Assembly (NCBI RefSeq): GCF_014636315.1
Contig: NZ_BMED01000002.1
Coordinates: 1-64,000, forward strand
Length of the DNA stretch: 64,000 bases
Direction of reading: 5' to 3'
DNA from: Parundibacterium terreum
Lineage (GTDB): Bacteria > Pseudomonadota > Gammaproteobacteria > Burkholderiales > Burkholderiaceae_D
Program-made: the position numbers and the translations under genes
The notes under the pieces: model-generated
Seen by the model: the letters and a program-made list of their open reading frames with translations, nothing else
What the model was told of the DNA's origin: nothing
The model's database searches: none
Part shown: positions 55,001 to 63,979 of the stretch, piece by piece
Layout: each line of letters starts with the position of its first letter
Position numbering within the stretch: the stretch's first letter is position 1

Positions 55001-57571
55001 ATGGAAGTATCACGCATACGGGCACTGAGAGGTCCCAACTTATGGAGCCATCACACCGCCGTAGAGGCCATCGTCAGTTGCACTGATGCAGAACTCTCGG
55101 TGAGCGACCTGCCCGGCTTTGAAGTCCGCCTGCGTGCACGTTTTCCTGAAATCAGCCCTCTGCAACCTACCGGCCATAACGACGCAATTCCTCTGGCGCA
55201 TGTGCTGGAACTGACCACGCTGGGCCTACAGGCGCAGGCCGGCTGCCCAGTCACATTCAGCCGCACTACGCAAACCCTGGAACCGGGCATTTTCCAGGTG
55301 GTGGTTGAATACTCGGAAGAATCGGTAGGCCGCCTGGCGCTGGAACTGGCAGAGGCACTATGCCGCGCCGCGCTGGAAGACACCCCATTTGACCTGTCGG
55401 GCGCACTGGCGCAACTGCGTGACCTGGATGAAGACGTACGCCTGGGCCCCAGCACCGGCTCCATCGTACAGGCAGCGGTTGACCGCAACATTCCTTACCG
55501 CCGCCTGACCGAAGGCAGCCTGGTCGTATTCGGCTGGGGCAGCCGCCAGCGCAAGATACAGGCTGCGGAAATGGATGGCACTAGTGCCATCGCCGAAGCC
55601 ATCGCACAAGACAAGGAACTGACCAAGAAATTGCTGGATGCCGCCGGTGTGCCGGTGCCGCTGGGCCGCTCGGTAACAGACGTGGACGATGCCTGGGCCG
55701 CCGCTTGCGAAATCGGCCTTCCGGTCGCCCTCAAACCAAAGGACGGCAACCAGGGCAAAGGCGTGACGGTCAATATCACCACACGTGAACAGTTGAACGC
55801 AGCCTACGCCGCCGCTATCGAGTTCCGCGACGACATCCTGGTAGAACGCTACCTGCCCGGCAATGATTTCCGCTTGCTGGTCGTCGGTGACAAGCTGGTT
55901 GCCGCCGCGCGCCGCGATCCGCCGCAAGTGGTCGGTGACGGCGTTCACTCTGTACGTGAACTGGTGGAACAGGTCAACAAGGACCCGCGCCGCGGTTCCG
56001 GCCATGCCACTTCTCTGACCAAGATACGCTTTGACGATATAGCATTGGGCAGCCTGGCAAAACAGGGCTATGTAGCCGACTCCATTCCGCCAAAAGGCCA
56101 GCGTGTAATTCTGCGCAATAACGCCAACCTGTCCACCGGCGGTTCTGCCACCGATGTGACCGATGACGTGCATCCGGAAGTTGCCGCACGTGCAGTCGCT
56201 GCCGCGCAAATGGTCGGCCTGGATATCTGCGGCGTGGATCTGGTCGCCGACAGCGTACTGAAACCGATAGAAGAACAGAATGGCGGCATCGTTGAAGTCA
56301 ACGCTGCGCCCGGCTTGCGCATGCACTTGTCGCCTTCCTACGGCAAAGGCCGCCCTGTCGGCGAAGCAATCATTTCTTCCATGTTTAAAGATGGCGACGA
56401 TGGCCGCATTCCTGTAGTTGCAGTCACCGGCACCAACGGCAAAACCACTACCGTGCGCCTGATCGCGCACCTGCTGACTTCCAGCGGCCTGCGCACAGGC
56501 ATGACCAATACCGACGGCGTGTACATCGAAGGCCGCCAGATCGACTCCGGCGACTGCAGCGGTCCACGCAGCGCCCGTAACGTATTGCTGCACCCAGACG
56601 TCGATGCCGCCGTATTTGAAACAGCGCGTGGCGGCGTGTTGCGCGAAGGCCTGGCCTTTGACCGCTGCCAGGTGGCGGTGGTCACCAACATCGGCTCCGG
56701 CGACCATCTGGGCCTAAACTACATCACCACCGTAGAAGATCTGGCAGTGCTGAAACGTGTCATCGTGCAAAACGTGGCCGACAGCGGCGTTGCCGTACTG
56801 AACGCCGCCGACCCTATCGTTGCCGGCATGGCAGCCAACTGCCGCGGCTCGGTCACCTTCTTCGCCAGCGATATCCAGTTGCCGGAAATGGCAAGGCATA
56901 AGGCGCAGGGACATCGCGTAGTCTATATAGACGGCAGCAACCTGATTGCCGCCGAAGGCAAGACCAGGCACGTTGTCGCGCTGGCGGACATACCAATCAC
57001 CCGCAACGGCGCCATCGGCTTCCAGGTAGAAAACGTAATGGCTTCGGTCGCTGCGGCCTGGGGTGTAGGTTTGGACTGGGATGCGATACGCGTCGGCCTG
57101 AAATCCTTCGCGAATGAAAGCGACAATGCGCCGGGGCGCTTCAACGTCTTCAACTATCGCGGCGCGACGCTGATCGCCGATTATGGTCACAACCCGGATG
57201 CGATCCTGGCTCTGGTCAAGGCGGTAGAAAGCATGCCCGCCAAACGCCGCTCCGTGGTCATCAGCGGCGCCGGCGACCGCCGCGATCAGGATATCCGTCA
57301 GCAAACGGAAATCCTGGGCGATGCCTTTGACGACGTAGTGCTGTACCAGGACCAGTGCCAGCGCGGCCGTGCCGACGGCGAAGTCGTGGCGCTGCTGAGA
57401 GAAGGTCTGTCCAATGCACGCCGCACCAGTTATGTCGACGAAATCAATGGTGAATTCATCGCTATCGATACCGCATTGGCACGCTTGTCGGAAGGCGACT
57501 TGTGCCTGATCCTGATCGACCAGGTGGAAGAAGCGCTGGCGCATATCGCAAAGCGCATCGCTGAGGGCTAA
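55001..57571 (+). CDS. cphA: Cyanophycin synthetase CphA, Mur ligase intact
   Basis: This 856-residue enzyme makes multi-L-arginyl-poly-L-aspartate, a nitrogen storage polymer, from Asp, Arg and ATP. The N domain spans 1-160. The ATP-grasp domain (about 195-465) has PVALKPKDGNQGKGVTV and GIVEVNAAPGLRMH. The Mur ligase domain (about 470-856) has a full P-loop TGTNGKTTT (Lys481), FETARGGVLREGLAFD and the C-terminal lobe with DYGHNPDA and SGAGDRRDQDI. The HxxEH motif of the N domain is broken (HVLEL at 67-71). The ATP-grasp segment TDRTSAI of most homologues reads MDGTSAI. It probably works with CphA'. A terminator follows. Confidence 0.95.
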   Translation: MEVSRIRALRGPNLWSHHTAVEAIVSCTDAELSVSDLPGFEVRLRARFPEISPLQPTGHNDAIPLAHVLELTTLGLQAQAGCPVTFSRTTQTLEPGIFQVVVEYSEESVGRLALELAEALCRAALEDTPFDLSGALAQLRDLDEDVRLGPSTGSIVQAAVDRNIPYRRLTEGSLVVFGWGSRQRKIQAAEMDGTSAIAEAIAQDKELTKKLLDAAGVPVPLGRSVTDVDDAWAAACEIGLPVALKPKDGNQGKGVTVNITTREQLNAAYAAAIEFRDDILVERYLPGNDFRLLVVGDKLVAAARRDPPQVVGDGVHSVRELVEQVNKDPRRGSGHATSLTKIRFDDIALGSLAKQGYVADSIPPKGQRVILRNNANLSTGGSATDVTDDVHPEVAARAVAAAQMVGLDICGVDLVADSVLKPIEEQNGGIVEVNAAPGLRMHLSPSYGKGRPVGEAIISSMFKDGDDGRIPVVAVTGTNGKTTTVRLIAHLLTSSGLRTGMTNTDGVYIEGRQIDSGDCSGPRSARNVLLHPDVDAAVFETARGGVLREGLAFDRCQVAVVTNIGSGDHLGLNYITTVEDLAVLKRVIVQNVADSGVAVLNAADPIVAGMAANCRGSVTFFASDIQLPEMARHKAQGHRVVYIDGSNLIAAEGKTRHVVALADIPITRNGAIGFQVENVMASVAAAWGVGLDWDAIRVGLKSFANESDNAPGRFNVFNYRGATLIADYGHNPDAILALVKAVESMPAKRRSVVISGAGDRRDQDIRQQTEILGDAFDDVVLYQDQCQRGRADGEVVALLREGLSNARRTSYVDEINGEFIAIDTALARLSEGDLCLILIDQVEEALAHIAKRIAEG

Positions 57572-57603
57572 AGCGCTGCAGAAGCCGTTCGCTAGCCGAT
57601 AAG

Positions 57604-57631
57604 AAAATGCCAGGTTCTACCTGGCATTTTT
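57604..57631. terminator. Bidirectional terminator after cphA
   Basis: AAAATGCCAGG (57604-57614) and CCTGGCATTTT (57620-57630) form an 11-bp stem with a 5-base loop and a T5 tail. It lies between cphA and the convergent RHH gene. Confidence 0.88.
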
Positions 57632-57660
57632 CATTTTAGACTAAGCAATTGGGCATGCCC

Positions 57661-58020
57661 TTAACCGGGGTGCATTTCCAGAACGTTATCCTCCAGTGCA
57701 GGCTTGGCCAGCCTCACACCTGCCAGAGGCAAATTCTTGTCCGTGGAAATTTTTCCGTCCGCCATCAACAACTGGTAGCGAAGGCAGCACACGCGCAAGA
57801 AGGAAGAAAAATTATCCACGCCGCCCCGATACTCGGCCAGCTCGTCATACAGCTTGGTGATCAGTTGGTTGATATTCATACCGTCTCGTTCAGCCACCTC
57901 TTGCAGCACCTGCCAGAACAGATTTTCCAGCCGTACTGAGGTCACTGCACCATGCAGGCGGATGGAACGGGAGCGGGAGGTGTACAGCGCGGGATCGGCT
58001 TTAACGAAAATTTCACACAT
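57661..58020 (-). CDS. Ribbon-helix-helix domain protein
   Basis: This 119-residue protein has an RHH_4-type DNA-binding domain in the middle (about 22-65): RLHGAVTSVRLENLFWQVLQ, then a helix with AERDGMNINQLITKLYDEL. A C-terminal part includes SSFLRVCCLRYQLLM. Such proteins bind DNA as dimers with a beta-ribbon, but the targets of this subfamily are not established. The start is ATG at 58020 with AAGGAG six bases upstream; the frame to 58182 is not supported. It faces cphA and could regulate the locus, but no direct evidence links them. Confidence 0.8.
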   Translation of the reverse strand: MCEIFVKADPALYTSRSRSIRLHGAVTSVRLENLFWQVLQEVAERDGMNINQLITKLYDELAEYRGGVDNFSSFLRVCCLRYQLLMADGKISTDKNLPLAGVRLAKPALEDNVLEMHPG

Positions 58021-58207
58021 AAAGCACTCCTTGGGGGCAGGATTACCTTGGACATCGGCAAATCCGGCTGAGTGAAAGGTGACGCCTCGCTCCTTAGTGC
58101 ATCGTATAGAAGGAGGACATCCTGAGCGTGATCGAAAAGGCATTATCGACGTGTTGTCAATTATATACCTCTCCCCTTTCACCTGAGATGAATAGAATTC
58201 AAGGAGG

Positions 58208-58789
58208 CTACAAAGAAATTTGTGTGCCCAGCAACTTCAGGTATTGCGATATCCATGCCGGATGGGCCGGCCAGGCAGGCGCAGTGACAAAGTTGCGGTC
58301 TGTTACCGCTTCGGTTACGGCAATGTCCGCATAATGGCCGCCTGCCAGTTCCACCTCGGGACGGCAGGCCGGATAAGCAGAGCAACGCACGCCATCCAGC
58401 ACGCCGGCCGCCGCCAGTATCTGCGCGCCATGGCAAACAGCAGCGATCGGTTTCTTGGCTTTGGCGAAATGCCGCACCAGCTCTATCACCTTTTCGTTCA
58501 GCCGCAAATATTCAGGAGCGCGGCCGCCGGGAATCACCAGACCGTCGTAGCTGTTCGCGTCTATCTTGTCGAAATCATGGGTGATCGTGAAGCGATGGCC
58601 AGGCTTTTCGGTATAGGTTTGCTGCCCTTCAAAATCGTGGATCGCCGTGGCCACAAAATCACCGGCTTTTTTGTCCGGGCATACTGCATGCACATTGTGA
58701 CCTACCGCCAGCAGGGCCTGGTAAGGCACCATCGTTTCATAGTCTTCCACAAAATCGCCAACCAGCAACAAAAGATTTTTAGCAGCCAT
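58208..58789 (-). CDS. DJ-1/PfpI family protein
   Basis: This 193-residue protein has the class I glutamine amidotransferase-like fold of DJ-1/PfpI. The nucleophile elbow AAVCHGAQ holds Cys119 and His120, [13 protein letters not shown] the acidic residue at the elbow, and [15 protein letters not shown] the oxyanion loop. Family members act as chaperone-like deglycase or protease-like stress proteins; the true substrate is debated. The start is ATG at 58789 (MAAKNLLLL), with AAGGAG five bases before it. It precedes the RHH gene with a gap of about 190 bases. Confidence 0.9.
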   Translation of the reverse strand: MAAKNLLLLVGDFVEDYETMVPYQALLAVGHNVHAVCPDKKAGDFVATAIHDFEGQQTYTEKPGHRFTITHDFDKIDANSYDGLVIPGGRAPEYLRLNEKVIELVRHFAKAKKPIAAVCHGAQILAAAGVLDGVRCSAYPACRPEVELAGGHYADIAVTEAVTDRNFVTAPAWPAHPAWISQYLKLLGTQISL

Positions 58790-58965
58790 GATGTCTCCTT
58801 GTATATCTAATTTTGGAGCATTCATTGTTCACCCGAACCTGCGTCTGCGGGTAATTGCCGGTTACTACATATCGCTTGTGTTACATTCAGGCATCAGGAC
58901 GATTTCCCCATGATGCAAGCCGCCATTGCAGTCTTATTTTTTATCGTCAATCAATGCAGGAGCAT

Positions 58966-59289
58966 ATGAAGCGCGTCTTGTTTATTTGCAGCCGCAACAA
59001 ATTGCGTAGTCCCACTGCGGAGCAAGTCTTTTCAACCTGGCCCAACGTGGAAACCGACTCGGCCGGACTCGCCGATGACGCAGTGGTGCCGCTGTCCAGT
59101 GATCAACTGGAATGGGCTACTCTGATCGTGGTGATGGAAAATGCGCACCGTAAAAAGCTGAACCGCCAGTACGGGCGCCATTTGAAGGGCAAGAAAGTCG
59201 TGTGCCTGGGTATCCCCGACAACTATCAGTTCATGCAACCGGAACTTATTGCTTTACTGGAGGCCAAGGCCAACAGTTTCCTCACATAA
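58966..59289 (+). CDS. Small low-molecular-weight tyrosine phosphatase-like protein
   Basis: This 107-residue protein has the phosphatase loop C-x5-R-S at the N-terminus (MKRVLFICSRNKLRSPTAEQ; Cys8, Arg14, Ser15) and IVVMENAHRKKLNRQY after it. It is shorter than standard LMW-PTPs (about 150 residues) and belongs to a compact subfamily. The usual acid Asp-Pro loop is replaced by a GIPDNYQF segment, whose Asp may serve. The substrate is unknown. The start is ATG at 58966. AGGAG is rather close, so the upstream ATG at 58954 is possible. Confidence 0.8.
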   Translation: MKRVLFICSRNKLRSPTAEQVFSTWPNVETDSAGLADDAVVPLSSDQLEWATLIVVMENAHRKKLNRQYGRHLKGKKVVCLGIPDNYQFMQPELIALLEAKANSFLT

Positions 59290-59594
59290 AGTGTGGGCTC
59301 ACAGGTGGGCTGACAGCCGCTGTCAGATGATTTAAAGTCTTGACGGGCCGCGCAGTCGACCAAGCCGTGCCCTCAGCGTAAATCTCGATTAGAAATAGAT
59401 GGAAAATATAGGTCTCAGGTAAGTGTGAAAGATGCGACACATCGTTCACGTCGTTTTGCCGTCACTTTCCGAGCTTTGATCTATTGCCATCCTGCAGGAA
59501 AATATTTTTTCGCAAGCGTGTCGATTTTGTGTGCCGTCACTCGTCGTAGGGATGAGGCACCGATTGCCCAATCCACCTTAACCAAGGAAACGCT
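59290..59594. other. Intergenic region before the VOC gene
   Basis: These 305 bases contain no credible gene. The left end has an inverted repeat TGACAG-CCG-CTGTCA (59311-59325). The right end has AAGG before the ATG of the VOC gene. No terminator T run is seen. Confidence 0.45.
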
Positions 59595-59993
59595 ATGAAC
59601 AAAGAGATCATCCTCAACCTGCCAGTGAAGAACCTGGACAAATCCAAGGCTTTCTTTTCCGCCCTCGGCTTTACCTTCAATCCTCGATTTAGCGGAGAGA
59701 ACGCGGCGTTCATGAACATCGTCGACGGTAGCATCCAGGCCATGCTGACGACTGAACCTTTCTTTCAGTCACTGATCAACAAGCCCGTCGCCAATGCAAA
59801 GGAAGCCAATGAAATCGTCATTTGCCTTAGTTGCGAAAGCCGGGAAGAGGTAGACAGCCTGATTGCCAAGGCCGCTGCCGCTGGTGGCCGCATACCGCAT
59901 CCGCCTGAGGACAATGGCTTTATGTATGACCAGGGCTTCGAGGATATCGATGGCCACCTGTGGAACCTGGTCTGGACAGCGCAAGAAGCCTAG
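59595..59993 (+). CDS. VOC-family (glyoxalase-like) protein
   Basis: This 132-residue protein has two beta-alpha-beta-beta-beta modules. LNLPVKNLDKSKAFFSALGF begins the first, and DPEGVDS-like features of metal-dependent members are weak. FEDIDGHLWNLVW at the C-terminus supplies the typical glutamate-bearing or equivalent strand. It resembles the YaeR/PhnB-like glyoxalase/bleomycin resistance group, whose members include many of unknown function. It appears monocistronic. Confidence 0.85.
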   Translation: MNKEIILNLPVKNLDKSKAFFSALGFTFNPRFSGENAAFMNIVDGSIQAMLTTEPFFQSLINKPVANAKEANEIVICLSCESREEVDSLIAKAAAAGGRIPHPPEDNGFMYDQGFEDIDGHLWNLVWTAQEA

Positions 59994-60035
59994 TGCGCTG
60001 GCGGCGGTCATGACAAGCGTCAGCTCAAGCCTGAG

Positions 60036-60061
60036 CTACTACACATAACTACTACACATAA
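60036..60061. repeat. 13-bp perfect tandem duplication
   Basis: CTACTACACATAA occurs twice head to tail (60036-60048 and 60049-60061), preceded by a hairpin AGCTCA-AGCC-TGAGCT (60022-60037). It lies between the convergent VOC and uvrB genes. Confidence 0.7.
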
Positions 60062-60090
60062 AGAAGCGCCGCCCCGCTTGCCTATCTGCC

Positions 60091-62184
60091 TTATTTGCCG
60101 GCCAATGCCGCAAGATTGTCGTGGCCGCCGGGGCCGAATACCAGTTCTTTCAAGTGCCCTAACTGGTCGCGCACCTGGGCTGCTTTTTCGAACTCCAGGT
60201 TCTTCGCATGATCCAGCATCTGCTTCTCCAAGCGCTTGATCTCGCGGCCTATCTGTTTCTCGCTCATCATCTCGTACTTGGCATGCTCTTGCGCCACTTC
60301 CAGCTCTTCCCTGGCTTCCTGCTGGCTGTACACGCCGTCGATCAAATCCCTGATCTGTTTCTTGATACCGGTAGGCGTGATGTTATTGGCTTCATTAAAC
60401 GCCAATTGCTTGTTGCGCCTGCGCTCGGTCTCGTCTATCGCCCTGCGCATGGAATCGGTGATCTTGTCGCCATACAGGATCGCCATACCATTCAGGTTAC
60501 GTGCCGCCCGGCCTATCGTCTGTATCAGGCTGCGCTCTGAACGCAGAAAGCCTTCCTTGTCAGCATCCAGGATCGCCACCAGCGACACCTCGGGAATATC
60601 CAGGCCCTCGCGCAGCAAGTTAATCCCCACCAACACGTCAAAGGTGCCCAGGCGCAGATCGCGGATGATCTCCACCCTCTCGACAGTATCGATATCGCTA
60701 TGCAGATAACGCACCTTGACGCCATTGTCCCCCAGAAATTCGGTCAATTGCTCCGACATGCGCTTGGTCAGCGTCGTCACTAGCACGCGTTCATTTTTCT
60801 TCACGCGCAAGGTGATTTCGGACATCAGGTCATCTACCTGGGTCAGGGCCGGGCGCACCAGTATCATCGGATCCACCAGGCCGGTAGGCCGCACCACCTG
60901 CTCCACCACCTGGTCCGAATGCGTTCTTTCGTATTCTGCCGGCGTGGCCGACACGAACACGGTTTGCCTCAGCTTGCTTTCAAACTCTTCAAACTTCAAA
61001 GGCCGGTTGTCCAGCGCAGACGGCAGGCGGAAGCCATAGTCCACCAGATTAGTCTTGCGCGCGCGATCGCCGTTATACATGCCGTTCAATTGCCCGGTCA
61101 GCACATGCGACTCATCCAGGAACATCAATGCGTCCGCAGGCAGGTAATCCACCAGCGTCGGCGGCGGCTCACCCGCTTTGGCGCCGCTCAGATGGCGCGA
61201 ATAATTTTCAATGCCTTTGGTAAAACCGATCTCGGTCATCATCTCCAGATCAAAGCGGGTGCGCTGTTCCAGCCTTTGCTCTTCGATCAGCTTGTTCTCC
61301 TTGCGGAACCATTCCAGCCGCTCACGTAACTCATCCTTGATGGTTTCTATTGCCCGCAATACGGTGGCACGAGGCGTCACATAATGTGAGCCGGGGTATA
61401 CCGTGAAGCGCGGAATCTTTTGCTTGATGCGGCCCGTCAGCGGATCGAACAACTGCAGGTTCTCGATCTCGTCATCGAACATTTCCACCCGCACCGCCAG
61501 CTCCGCATGTTCCGCCGGGAAGATATCTATCGTGTCGCCACGCACGCGGAAAGTGCCGCGTCCAAAATCCACCTCATTACGCGAATACTGCATCTGTATC
61601 AGGCGCGCGATCACGTCGCGCTGGCTGACCTTGTCCTTGGCGCGCAAGGTCAGGATCATCTGATGGTATTCGTTAGGGTTACCGATACCATAGATCGCCG
61701 ACACGGTGGCGACGATGATTACATCCCGCCTTTCCATCAGCGATTTGGTGCACGACAGACGCATCTGTTCTATGTGCTCGTTGACGGCGGAATCTTTTTC
61801 AATGAAAAGATCACGTTGCGGCACATAGGCTTCAGGCTGGTAGTAATCGTAGTAGCTGACAAAATACTCCACCGCATTGCGTGGAAAAAATTCGCGGAAC
61901 TCGCTATACAACTGCGCTGCCAGCGTCTTGTTCGGAGCAAAGATGATGGCCGGACGGCCGGTACGGGCGATCACGTTCGCCATCGTATACGTCTTGCCCG
62001 AGCCGGTCACACCCAGCAAAGTCTGGAAGAACAGGCCATCGCTGATGCCCTCCACCAGCTTGTCGATAGCAGCCGGCTGATCGCCGGCTGGTGGAAATAG
62101 TTGACACAATTGATACGGCGAATCGGGAAAAGTTACAAATTTTGCTTCATCAGCATTATTGGAAACCTCTGATAAATCAGCCAT
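60091..62184 (-). CDS. uvrB: Excinuclease ABC subunit B
   Basis: This 697-residue helicase-like damage-verification subunit of nucleotide excision repair. Walker A GVTGSGKT is at 58-65. The beta-hairpin is around [16 protein letters not shown], with [19 protein letters not shown] and helicase motif VI (QTIGRAARN) as in family UvrB. A UVR motif at the C-terminus (about 640-680) binds UvrC. The start [10 protein letters not shown] is supported by AAAGG upstream. I see no convincing LexA box in the 338 bases upstream. Confidence 0.97.
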   Translation of the reverse strand: MADLSEVSNNADEAKFVTFPDSPYQLCQLFPPAGDQPAAIDKLVEGISDGLFFQTLLGVTGSGKTYTMANVIARTGRPAIIFAPNKTLAAQLYSEFREFFPRNAVEYFVSYYDYYQPEAYVPQRDLFIEKDSAVNEHIEQMRLSCTKSLMERRDVIIVATVSAIYGIGNPNEYHQMILTLRAKDKVSQRDVIARLIQMQYSRNEVDFGRGTFRVRGDTIDIFPAEHAELAVRVEMFDDEIENLQLFDPLTGRIKQKIPRFTVYPGSHYVTPRATVLRAIETIKDELRERLEWFRKENKLIEEQRLEQRTRFDLEMMTEIGFTKGIENYSRHLSGAKAGEPPPTLVDYLPADALMFLDESHVLTGQLNGMYNGDRARKTNLVDYGFRLPSALDNRPLKFEEFESKLRQTVFVSATPAEYERTHSDQVVEQVVRPTGLVDPMILVRPALTQVDDLMSEITLRVKKNERVLVTTLTKRMSEQLTEFLGDNGVKVRYLHSDIDTVERVEIIRDLRLGTFDVLVGINLLREGLDIPEVSLVAILDADKEGFLRSERSLIQTIGRAARNLNGMAILYGDKITDSMRRAIDETERRRNKQLAFNEANNITPTGIKKQIRDLIDGVYSQQEAREELEVAQEHAKYEMMSEKQIGREIKRLEKQMLDHAKNLEFEKAAQVRDQLGHLKELVFGPGGHDNLAALAGK

Positions 62185-62522
62185 TTAGTCTTACCTTTGT
62201 TAAAATACGCCTTGGAATTAGGAACTTCTGATCAATTTCAGATTTATCAATCTGCTGCACAGGGCTATCTTTGGTCTGCGAGTTTACAAGATTCGCCGCT
62301 TTATGAAGTACGGCCTCCTGGCTTACCTGGTGTTATCCGGGCAGGAGCCGCCTCTGCAAATCATTTGTTCCCGCAATCAGGACCACTCGACATTTTTTGC
62401 CGCCGGGCCATCTGCACAGCCTGCCCGTGGCGCTTGGAAATCAGCAACAAGCTAGTAATAACGCCCTATTTCTTTAGCATTATATCAACCTGCACTCTTA
62501 GATAATTTTCCATACTATCACG
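62185..62522. other. Divergent promoter region of uvrB and aminotransferase
   Basis: These 338 bases contain no credible gene. There is a short inverted-repeat cluster near 62225-62255 (GATCAATTTCAGATTTATCAATCTG region, outline). I see no LexA-like CTGT-N8-ACAG match. Confidence 0.45.
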
Positions 62523-63737
62523 ATGAACGCTCCTCTTTCTTCCCCCCTGTTTTCCGCCATAGAAATGGCTCCGCGCGATCCTATCCTGGGTATCACGGAA
62601 GGTTTCAATGCCGATAAAAATCCCGCCAAGGTCAACCTGGGCGTAGGCGTTTACTATGACGATAACGGCAAGGTTCCTCTGTTGGAATGCGTACGCAAAG
62701 CAGAAGCCATCCTGATGGAAAAACTGGCCCCGCGCACCTACCTGCCTATCGAAGGCCTGGCAGCATACGACAAGGCTGTGCAAGAACTGGTATTTGGTGC
62801 CGACAGTGCCGTAGTACAAGAGAAACGTGCAGTCACCGTGCAAGCCATAGGCGGCACCGGCGCACTGAAGATAGGTGCGGATTTCCTGCAGCGCTTCTCC
62901 CCCAATTCGCAAGTATGGATCAGCGACCCTAGCTGGGAAAACCACCGCGCACTGTTTGAATCGGCCGGCTTCGTCGTCAACAACTATCCTTACTACGATG
63001 CAGCCACCCGCGGCGTCAACTTCGCCGGCATGCTGGATGCATTGAAAACCATGCCGAGTGGCTCCATCGTCCTGTTGCACGCTTGCTGCCACAACCCGAC
63101 CGGCGCCGACCTGACAGATGATCAATGGACGCAAGTCATTGAAGTCGTTACCCAGCGCGGCCTGGTGCCTTTCCTGGACATGGCCTACCAGGGCTTTGGC
63201 GACGGCATAGAAGCCGACGGCAAAGTCGTACGCCGTTTTGCTGAAGCCGGCGGCGCGCTGTTCGTCTCCAACTCCTTCTCCAAATCTTTCTCGCTGTACG
63301 GCGAGCGCGTAGGTGCACTGAGCATTGCAGCAGCTACTGCAGAAGAAGCTTCCCGCGTGCTGTCCCAATTGAAGCGCGTCGTGCGCACCAACTACTCCAA
63401 CCCGCCGACACACGGCGGCCAGGTAGTGGCAACAGTACTGGCAACGCCAGAACTGCGCGCACTGTGGGAAGAAGAACTGGCCGGCATGCGCGTACGCATC
63501 CGCGAAATGCGCCAGCTGTTCGTCAAGCAATTGAAGGAAAAAGCACCGGCGCATGATTTCGATTTCGTCATCAAGCAACGCGGCATGTTCTCCTATTCCG
63601 GCCTGACCAAGGTCCAGGTGGAAGCACTGCGCGACAATAACTCCATCTACGCAGTAGACACAGGCCGTATCTGCGTTGCCGCGTTGAACAGCAAAAACAT
63701 CGACAACGTGATCGATGCGATAGCCAAGGTTTTATAA
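62523..63737 (+). CDS. Aromatic/aspartate aminotransferase, class I
   Basis: This 404-residue PLP enzyme of the AspC/TyrB group. NLGVGVYYDDNGKVPLL and APRTYLPIEGLAAYDK at the N-terminus, CCHNPTGADLT and DMAYQGFGDG (cofactor contacts) in the middle, and the PLP lysine Lys254 in NSFSKSFSLYGERVG. RGMFSYSGL and the Arg in VDTGRICVAAL near the C-terminus bind the dicarboxylate. It exchanges amino groups between aspartate or aromatic amino acids and 2-oxoglutarate. The start is ATG at 62523 without a clear ribosome binding site. Confidence 0.94.
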   Translation: MNAPLSSPLFSAIEMAPRDPILGITEGFNADKNPAKVNLGVGVYYDDNGKVPLLECVRKAEAILMEKLAPRTYLPIEGLAAYDKAVQELVFGADSAVVQEKRAVTVQAIGGTGALKIGADFLQRFSPNSQVWISDPSWENHRALFESAGFVVNNYPYYDAATRGVNFAGMLDALKTMPSGSIVLLHACCHNPTGADLTDDQWTQVIEVVTQRGLVPFLDMAYQGFGDGIEADGKVVRRFAEAGGALFVSNSFSKSFSLYGERVGALSIAAATAEEASRVLSQLKRVVRTNYSNPPTHGGQVVATVLATPELRALWEEELAGMRVRIREMRQLFVKQLKEKAPAHDFDFVIKQRGMFSYSGLTKVQVEALRDNNSIYAVDTGRICVAALNSKNIDNVIDAIAKVL

Positions 63738-63758
63738 GTCCTATTGCAAGCCCTCCCC

Positions 63759-63809
63759 GCCCTGTCTTGAGCAAAAGTTAGCTGGAACTGCTCATAAAAA
63801 AGACAGGGC
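63759..63809. other. Long stem-loop after the aminotransferase gene
   Basis: GCCCTGTCTT (63759-63768) pairs perfectly with AAGACAGGGC (63800-63809), and inside it TGAGCA pairs with TGCTCA. No T run follows. It may stabilise the 3' end or serve as a weak terminator. Confidence 0.55.
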
Positions 63810-63862
63810 AAAGAATGGGATAAAAAATTCTTCTTAAACAAGAGTTTTCCAGCAAAAAGTTT

Positions 63863-63891
63863 TTGACAAGAGTAACAAAGCCACATATAAT
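63863..63891 (+). promoter_or_regulatory. Perfect consensus sigma-70 promoter of tRNA-Asn
   Basis: TTGACA (63863-63868), a 17-base spacer, and TATAAT (63886-63891): both hexamers match the consensus exactly. The tRNA begins 13 bases after the -10. Confidence 0.92.
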
Positions 63892-63903
63892 CTTTGTCTC
63901 TGT

Positions 63904-63979
63904 TCCCTGATAGCTCAGTCGGTAGAGCGACGGACTGTTAATCCGCAGGTCCCTGGTTCGAGTCCAGGTCGGGGAGCCA
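63904..63979 (+). tRNA. tRNA-Asn (GTT)
   Basis: This 76-base tRNA has encoded CCA, with acceptor stem TCCCTGA/TCGGGGA. The anticodon loop CTGTTAA has anticodon GTT. T loop GGTTCGAGTCC is intact. Confidence 0.97.

Noticed and set aside
62197..62505. 102-codon frame between uvrB and the aminotransferase
   Set aside because: It lies in the divergent promoter region, has no ribosome binding site and no family resemblance.
62185..62522. LexA box for uvrB
   Set aside because: I looked for CTGT-N8-ACAG in the upstream region and found no match, so SOS control is not claimed.
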